A DNA stretch of 64,000 nt from Lysobacteraceae bacterium (GTDB lineage: Bacteria; Pseudomonadota; Gammaproteobacteria; Xanthomonadales; Xanthomonadaceae): NCBI GenBank assembly GCA_003241895.1, contig QBLY01000001.1, positions 1-64,000 of the forward strand, read 5' to 3'. The notes under the pieces are model-generated. The model saw only the letters and a list, made by a program, of their open reading frames with translations. It did no database searches and was not told the origin of the DNA. The translations under genes and the position numbers were made by a program. Shown piece after piece: positions 59,272 to 64,000 of this stretch; the first letter of the stretch is position 1; every line of letters begins with the position of its first letter.

Positions 59272-59697
59272 ATGGCGCTGGAGCGCACCATTTCCATCAT
59301 CAAGCCCGACGCGGTCGCCAAGAACGTCATCGGCGAAATCTATTCCCGCTTCGAGAAGGCCGGCCTGAAGGTCGTCGCCTCGAAGATGAAGCACCTCTCG
59401 CGCAAGGAAGCCGAAGGCTTCTACGCCGTGCACCGCGAGCGCCCGTTCTTCAACGCGCTGGTCGAGTTCATGATTTCCGGCCCGGTGATGATCCAGGTGC
59501 TGGAAGGCGAGAACGCCATGCAGGTCAACCGTGACCTGATGGGCGCCACCAACCCGAAGGACGCCGCGGCCGGCACCATCCGCGCCGATTTCGCGCAGTC
59601 CATCGACGCCAACGCCGTGCACGGTTCGGACAGCACGGAGAACGCCGCGATCGAAACCGCGTATTTCTTCGCCGCCACCGAGCTTTGCCCGCGCTGA
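59272..59697 (+). CDS. ndk: Nucleoside diphosphate kinase
   Basis: Balances nucleoside triphosphate pools through a phospho-His intermediate. 141 residues, family-typical. Active-site His117 in NAVHGSDS; opening [18 protein letters not shown] and nucleotide-binding [18 protein letters not shown]. The upstream region has an extended -10-like TGTTAAATT at 59224-59232 and a small c5/g5 hairpin at 59202-59219; neither is proven. First gene of a run continuing into rlmN. Confidence 0.97.
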   Translation: MALERTISIIKPDAVAKNVIGEIYSRFEKAGLKVVASKMKHLSRKEAEGFYAVHRERPFFNALVEFMISGPVMIQVLEGENAMQVNRDLMGATNPKDAAAGTIRADFAQSIDANAVHGSDSTENAAIETAYFFAATELCPR

Positions 59698-59709
59698 GCC
59701 AATGACCTC

Positions 59710-60918
59710 GTGAACGAGATCCCGGACAAGTCCATCCCGCTGCTGGTGAACCCGGCGCTGGGAACCCTCGCGCCGGCCCCGCCGGCGCGGGTGAATCTGT
59801 TCGACCTCGATCGCGAAGGGCTGGAACGCTTCTTCGCCGAAACCCTCGGCGAGAAGCGCTTCCGCGCCCACCAGCTCATGAAGTGGATGTACCACCAGCA
59901 CGTCACCGATTTCTCGCTGATGACCGACGTGGGCAAGGCCCTTCGCAGCAAGCTTGAAGACAACTGCGAGATCCGCCCGCCCAACGTCGTGCTCGACAAA
60001 GGCTCCGTCGACGGCACCCACAAGTGGCTGCTGGGCATGGACACCTCCAACGCCATCGAAGCGGTGTTCATCCCCGACAAGGGCCGCGGCACGCTGTGCG
60101 TTTCCAGCCAGGTCGGCTGCGGCCTGAACTGCCAGTTCTGCTCCACCGCCACCCAGGGCTTCAACCGCAACCTGTCCACCGCCGAGATCATCGGCCAGGT
60201 GTGGACGGCTTCAAAGCACCTGGGCAACAAGACCCACATGCACCGCAAGCTCACCAACGTGGTGATGATGGGCATGGGCGAGCCGCTGCTGAACTTCGAC
60301 AACGTCGTGCGCGCCATGAGCCTGATGCGCGACGACAACGGCTTCGGCCTGGCCAACAAGCGCGTCACGCTGTCCACCGCCGGCCTGGTGCCGATGATCG
60401 ACAAGCTCGCCGAGGTCAGCGACGTGTCGCTGGCGGTGTCGCTGCATGCGCCCGACGACGACCTGCGCACCGAACTGGTGCCGCTCAACAAGAAGTACCC
60501 GATCGCCGAGCTGCTCGACGCCTGCGTGCGCTATGCGCTGCGCAAGCCGCGCATCTCCATCACCTTCGAATACACCATGATGAAGGGCGTAAACGACAAG
60601 CCCGAGCATGCGCGCGCGCTGGCCAAGCTGATGCGCAAGTTCGACGCGCAGGTGCAGCGCGAGGACGCGGCCAAGGTCAACCTGATCCCGTTCAACCCGT
60701 TCACCGGAACCCGCTTCGAGCGGTCCGAAGAGTCCGACATCCGCACGTTCCAGAAGATCCTGCTCGACCAGAAGGTGCTCACGATGGTCCGCCGCACCCG
60801 CGGTGACGACATCGACGCGGCCTGTGGCCAGCTCAAGGGCCAGGTAATGGACCGCACGCGGCGCCAGTCCGAATTCAAGCGAAAGCTCGAACAACAGGGA
60901 ATCAACGATGCGGCCTGA
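59710..60918 (+). CDS. rlmN: 23S rRNA (adenine2503-C2)/tRNA methyltransferase RlmN
   Basis: Radical-SAM enzyme that methylates A2503 of 23S rRNA and A37 of some tRNAs. 402 residues. Iron-sulfur motif Cys137-x3-Cys141-x2-Cys144 (GCGLNCQFC); the methyl-shuttle cysteines Cys130 (LCVSSQVG) and Cys372 ([10 protein letters not shown]) are both kept. Start is GTG at 59710, 12 bases after the ndk stop. The 3' end overlaps pilF by 11 bases. Confidence 0.97.
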   Translation: MNEIPDKSIPLLVNPALGTLAPAPPARVNLFDLDREGLERFFAETLGEKRFRAHQLMKWMYHQHVTDFSLMTDVGKALRSKLEDNCEIRPPNVVLDKGSVDGTHKWLLGMDTSNAIEAVFIPDKGRGTLCVSSQVGCGLNCQFCSTATQGFNRNLSTAEIIGQVWTASKHLGNKTHMHRKLTNVVMMGMGEPLLNFDNVVRAMSLMRDDNGFGLANKRVTLSTAGLVPMIDKLAEVSDVSLAVSLHAPDDDLRTELVPLNKKYPIAELLDACVRYALRKPRISITFEYTMMKGVNDKPEHARALAKLMRKFDAQVQREDAAKVNLIPFNPFTGTRFERSEESDIRTFQKILLDQKVLTMVRRTRGDDIDAACGQLKGQVMDRTRRQSEFKRKLEQQGINDAA

Positions 60919-61702
60919 CGCCATGCGCCACCTCTGCCTTGCCGCTGCCCTGGCCTTTGCCGCCGGCTGCGCAACCGCTCCCGGAAAGAGCGCGCCCGGC
61001 GCGCAGCATGCCGCGTCATCGCATTCGGCCATGAGCAACAAGGGCCTGGCCAACCTGAGCCTGGCCCAGAACTACCTCGCCTCGGACCGGCTCGAGTTCG
61101 CGATGGACCGCGCCAACCGCGCGCTTCGCAGCGACCCGAACTCGGCCGACGTGCAGGTGGTGCTGGGCATGATCCGCGAGAAGCTCGACGACGGCCCGCG
61201 CGCCGGCGAGCACTACGCCCGCGCGGCCAAGATGGCCCCGGATTCGGGCCACGTGCTCAACGTCCATGCCATTTGGCTGTGCCAGGAAGGCAATGCCGCC
61301 GAGGCCGACGCATTGTTCGCGCGCGCAGTGAAGGACCCGTTCTACAAAAACAAGGAACTGGCCTACTTCAACGCCGCCAAGTGCGCGCAGCAGGTGGGGC
61401 AGGCCGACAAGGCCGCCCAGTACCTGCGCCAGGGAATCGACCTGGCGCCGGCCAATCCCGTTCTGCTGGGGCGCATGGCCGAGCTGCAGCTGCAGCGCGG
61501 CGACTACATGAGCGCCCGCGCGTTCTACCAGCGCCGTGAAGCGCTGGGTTCGCCGACCTCCGACCTCATCGAGCTCGGCGCCCGCATCGAAGACGCCGCC
61601 GGCGACCGCGCCGCGGCCGCCCGCTACCGCCAACGCCTCCAGGACGACTTCCCGGCCCCGGAGCCAACGCCGCCCAACACCGAGGGGTCGTTCCAGCCAT
61701 GA
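60908..61702 (+). CDS. pilF: Type IV pilus biogenesis/stability lipoprotein PilF (PilW)
   Basis: 264 residues. The lipoprotein signal ends LAFAAGC, and about six TPR-like helices follow ([36 protein letters not shown]). PilF is the outer-membrane pilotin needed for PilQ secretin assembly. ATG at 60908 has AGGGA upstream; an ATG at 60923 would also give an intact signal. Position between rlmN and a rodZ-like gene is the conserved one in gammaproteobacteria. Confidence 0.92.
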   Translation: MRPDAMRHLCLAAALAFAAGCATAPGKSAPGAQHAASSHSAMSNKGLANLSLAQNYLASDRLEFAMDRANRALRSDPNSADVQVVLGMIREKLDDGPRAGEHYARAAKMAPDSGHVLNVHAIWLCQEGNAAEADALFARAVKDPFYKNKELAYFNAAKCAQQVGQADKAAQYLRQGIDLAPANPVLLGRMAELQLQRGDYMSARAFYQRREALGSPTSDLIELGARIEDAAGDRAAAARYRQRLQDDFPAPEPTPPNTEGSFQP

Positions 61703-62607
61703 GCACTGAAATCATCCAGGACGTGCTGTTCCCGGACCCGATCGGCATGCGGCTGCGGCATGGCCGCGAGTCGGCTGGCCTGAGCATCGAACAGGTCGGT
61801 CAGCAGCTCAGGCTGCCGGTGGAGATCATCAAGGCGATGGAGCTCGACGACTGGCAGCGCCTGGGCGCGCCGGTCTACGTGCGCAGCTACCTGGGCAGCT
61901 ACCTGCGCCTGGTCGGCCTGCCCGCCGAGTTGGCCGAGCCGGCGGCCCAGGCCAAGCCCACGCCCCAGCTGGTGGCCATGGGCTCAAGCTCCCGGCTGCG
62001 CCACGCGCTCAACCGCACGGTGCGCAACGGCGTGTACCTGGTGATGACCGGCCTGCTGGTGGTGCCCGTGTACTTCGCCGCGCGCTATTACCAGGACCAC
62101 AATCCCCCCCAGGTGCTCACCCTGGAAACCAGCCCCGAGATGGTGGACGCCCAGGCCACGGCCGCCCGCGCGCCCGCCGCGCCTGCCTTCGACGCGATCG
62201 TCGCCGACCTGCCCCAGGCCGCGGCTGCCGACGCGACCGCGCCTGGCGATGAACCCGCAGTGGCCCCGCAATCCGCCCCGAGCCCAGACCCGGCGCCGAT
62301 GATGGCCTCGATGGCGCCGTTCACCCGGGCGGGCGCGCCGGCGGATGGCCTGGTGCTGCGCTTCAAGGACGAAAGTTGGGTTGAAGTGCTGGACGCCCAG
62401 GGCGGAAGGGTCGAGCGGGGCCTGGTCGAGTCCGGCGCCGAACGCCGTTATGCCGCTGGACAGGTGGCCCACATTACGCTCGGCAATTCCGATGCGGTGG
62501 ACGTGAGCTTCGCGGACAAAGCCCTTGACCTCTCGCCTTACCGCACCGCGAACGTTGCCCGGTTTACGGTATCCTCTGCCGGCGAACCCGCGCCTGCGGG
62601 CAACTGA
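61699..62607 (+). CDS. RodZ-like helix-turn-helix membrane protein
   Basis: 302 residues. Cytoplasmic HTH domain at ~10-80 (GMRLRHGRESAGLSIEQVGQ, VYVRSYLGSYLRLVGLP), one membrane helix (VYLVMTGLLVVPVYFAARYY, ~115-134), an Ala/Pro-rich periplasmic linker and a C-terminal DUF4115 beta domain (RFKDESWVEVLDAQGGRVE). This is the RodZ layout; RodZ links MreB filaments to the cell-wall elongation machinery. The ATG overlaps the pilF stop. ispG and hisS, often next in other gammaproteobacteria, are absent here. Confidence 0.9.
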   Translation: MSTEIIQDVLFPDPIGMRLRHGRESAGLSIEQVGQQLRLPVEIIKAMELDDWQRLGAPVYVRSYLGSYLRLVGLPAELAEPAAQAKPTPQLVAMGSSSRLRHALNRTVRNGVYLVMTGLLVVPVYFAARYYQDHNPPQVLTLETSPEMVDAQATAARAPAAPAFDAIVADLPQAAAADATAPGDEPAVAPQSAPSPDPAPMMASMAPFTRAGAPADGLVLRFKDESWVEVLDAQGGRVERGLVESGAERRYAAGQVAHITLGNSDAVDVSFADKALDLSPYRTANVARFTVSSAGEPAPAGN

Positions 62608-62678
62608 CCCCGGGCGTAGCGCCAGCGGTGCCCCCACCACCCCGTCCGCGCCATCGCGCGGACCTGAAGAAGTAATCC

Positions 62679-63329
62679 ATGGACGAGATTGACGAATACG
62701 AACAGGGCGAACGCGTTCGGGCCTGGCTGCGCAACAACGGCTCTTCCCTGATTGGCGGCATCGCCCTTGGCTTGGCCGCGCTGGGCGGCTGGCAGTGGTG
62801 GCAGGTCCAGCAGGACCAGCAGCTTTTCGACGCTGCGGCCGAGTACCAGGCCTTCAACACCGCCATCGAGGCCAAGGACGACACCAAGGCCGGCGCCCAC
62901 GCCGCCTCGCTGTCCCAGTCCTTCCCCGACTCGCCGTACCCGGTGCTGGCGGCGATGCGCCGTGCCGAGCTGCTGCACACCCAGGGCAAGGACGACGAGG
63001 CGCTGAAGGTGCTCGACGCCGCGCAGGGCGGCAAGGCCGACCCGCTGCTGGTCGAACTGGCCCAGCTGCGCGCGGCTCGGCTGCTGTCGTCCATGGCCAA
63101 GCACGAAGAGGCCATCAAGCGCCTGGATGCCATCGCCGACACGTCGTTCCCGGCCCTTGCCGCCGAAACCCGCGGCGACGCCGAGTTGGCCCTGGGCCGC
63201 CGCGACGCCGCCCGTGCCGCTTATGAAAAGGCGCTGGCTTCGCTGGACGTCGCCGCCCCGACCCGTCCGATGGTCGAAATGAAACTTACCGATGCGGGCG
63301 GCTCGCCGAACGCACAGCCGGAGACCTGA
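62679..63329 (+). CDS. YfgM-like TPR membrane protein (SecYEG ancillary)
   Basis: 216 residues. A short cytoplasmic start (MDEIDEYEQGERVRAWLRNN), one membrane helix (GSSLIGGIALGLAALGGWQWW) and periplasmic TPR repeats follow. It matches YfgM, which associates with the Sec translocon and PpiD to help secreted proteins fold. Directly upstream of bamB, as in E. coli. 71 bases downstream of the rodZ-like gene. Confidence 0.92.
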   Translation: MDEIDEYEQGERVRAWLRNNGSSLIGGIALGLAALGGWQWWQVQQDQQLFDAAAEYQAFNTAIEAKDDTKAGAHAASLSQSFPDSPYPVLAAMRRAELLHTQGKDDEALKVLDAAQGGKADPLLVELAQLRAARLLSSMAKHEEAIKRLDAIADTSFPALAAETRGDAELALGRRDAARAAYEKALASLDVAAPTRPMVEMKLTDAGGSPNAQPET

Positions 63330-63333
63330 TCGC

Positions 63334-64000
63334 ATGTCGCTTCGCACCCTGATCCTCGCCCTGGTGCTCGTCCTCGCCACCGGCTGCACCACCGTCAAGG
63401 GCTGGTTGAGCGACGACAAGGCCAAGGCCAGCGCGCCCGCTCCGCTGGTGGACATCAACGCCACCCTTTCGCCCAAGGCCAGTTGGACCGTGGACCTGGG
63501 TGACAGCCAGTCCAAGCTCGGCCTGCGCCAGCGTCCGGCCATCGACGGTGACCGCCTGTTCGTCTCCAACGACTCCGGCCGCGTGCTGGCGATCGACATC
63601 AATTCCGGCGACACGCTGTGGGATTCGCAGGTCGTCAAGACCGGCAAGCAGGGCAGCCGCCTGTTCTTCTGGAAGCGCAAGGCCACCGAGGCCGGCCTGA
63701 CCGGAGGCCCCGGCGTAGGCGCGGGCCTGGTGGTGGTGGGCGGCCGCAACGGCGAAGTCGTGGCGCTGGACACGGAAACCGGCGCCGAGCGCTGGAAGAC
63801 CACCGTTACCTCGGAGGTCATTTCCACCCCGCTGGTGCATGCCGGCCTGGTCATCGTGCGCAGCGGCGACGGCCGCGCCTTCGGCCTGGATGTCGCCGAC
63901 GGCACCCGCAAATGGGTGTTCGACCGCGGCCTGCCCAACCTGAGCGTGCGCGGCAACGGTTCGCCCGTCGCCGGCGGCGAGCTGGTGTTCCTGGGCTACG
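63334..64000 (+). CDS. bamB: Outer-membrane assembly lipoprotein BamB, 3' end beyond window
   Basis: The visible 222 residues start with a lipoprotein signal (RTLILALVLVLATGC) and continue into PQQ-type beta-propeller blades (GRVLAIDINSGDTLWDSQV, NGEVVALDTETGAERWKTTV, GRAFGLDVADGTRKWVFDR). BamB supports outer-membrane protein insertion with BamA. Four bases separate it from the YfgM-like gene. The frame is open at the right edge. Confidence 0.95.
   Translation, partial: MSLRTLILALVLVLATGCTTVKGWLSDDKAKASAPAPLVDINATLSPKASWTVDLGDSQSKLGLRQRPAIDGDRLFVSNDSGRVLAIDINSGDTLWDSQVVKTGKQGSRLFFWKRKATEAGLTGGPGVGAGLVVVGGRNGEVVALDTETGAERWKTTVTSEVISTPLVHAGLVIVRSGDGRAFGLDVADGTRKWVFDRGLPNLSVRGNGSPVAGGELVFLGY

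Noticed and set aside
1..64000. CRISPR arrays, rRNA or tRNA genes
   Set aside because: No regularly spaced direct repeats and no cloverleaf with T-loop consensus were noticed on either strand while reading; a covariance-model scan was not possible.

Overview
This is a GC-rich (roughly two-thirds G+C by eye), densely coding chromosomal window. Gene content and order point to a gammaproteobacterium of the Xanthomonadaceae/Lysobacteraceae. The clues are the serC-pheA-hisC-aroA-cmk-rpsA-ihfB-lapA-lapB string, an aguA/aguB pair, a FadN-type beta-oxidation operon with a PsrA-like regulator, and the rlmN-pilF-rodZ-yfgM-bamB string. The genus cannot be fixed from the sequence alone. No tRNA, rRNA or CRISPR array was seen.

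Region by region. 1-1.7 kb: end of a Pro-rich protein, then two translationally linked c-type cytochromes. 1.8-9.6 kb: a three-gene RND efflux operon (lipoprotein adaptor plus two unlike permeases). 9.6-13.3 kb: an agmatine-to-putrescine operon ending in a membrane TraB-family protein, then rpmJ (zinc-free L36) with a clear sigma70 promoter. 13.4-16.5 kb: an acyl-CoA module, with acyl-CoA-binding protein and TetR regulator divergent from a two-domain fatty acyl-CoA reductase of the Marinobacter alcohol-forming type. 16.5-20.9 kb: an Mrr-like membrane protein, then a phasin, a patatin-like lipase and a PHA-granule protein that suggest storage-granule or neutral-lipid biology. 21-26.7 kb: FHA protein, MsrPQ methionine sulfoxide repair, and a five-PAS GGDEF-EAL protein. 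26.7-35.9 kb: serine/aromatic biosynthesis genes, then rpsA, ihfB and lapAB. 35.9-41.3 kb: surface polysaccharide genes (lipid-linked sugar transferase, nucleotide-sugar dehydratase, galU), an amine oxidase-like flavoprotein and a CsaA-like protein.

41.3-54.8 kb is the most accessory-looking stretch. It is an acetate-type locus: DnaQ-like exonuclease, DUF294 protein, VC_2705-type symporter with its DUF4212 small subunit, DcaP-like porin, a relic of acetyl-CoA synthetase, and a CrbR/CrbS-like response regulator and symporter-fused hybrid kinase. It is bracketed by two decayed IS91-family transposase fragments in opposite orientation. The synthetase gene appears reduced to its ribosome-binding site, first codons and C-terminal lysine-bearing tail. 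The locus has therefore kept uptake and sensing while losing the local activation enzyme.

54.8-59.1 kb: fadA, a FadN-type enzyme and a PsrA-like regulator. 59.2-64 kb: ndk, rlmN, pilF, rodZ-like, yfgM-like and the 5' part of bamB, which runs off the right edge. The genes most worth a second look are the fatty acyl-CoA reductase module, the RND permease with an inserted membrane segment, the EF-hand-like loop in the symporter, and the IS91-bracketed acetate island.
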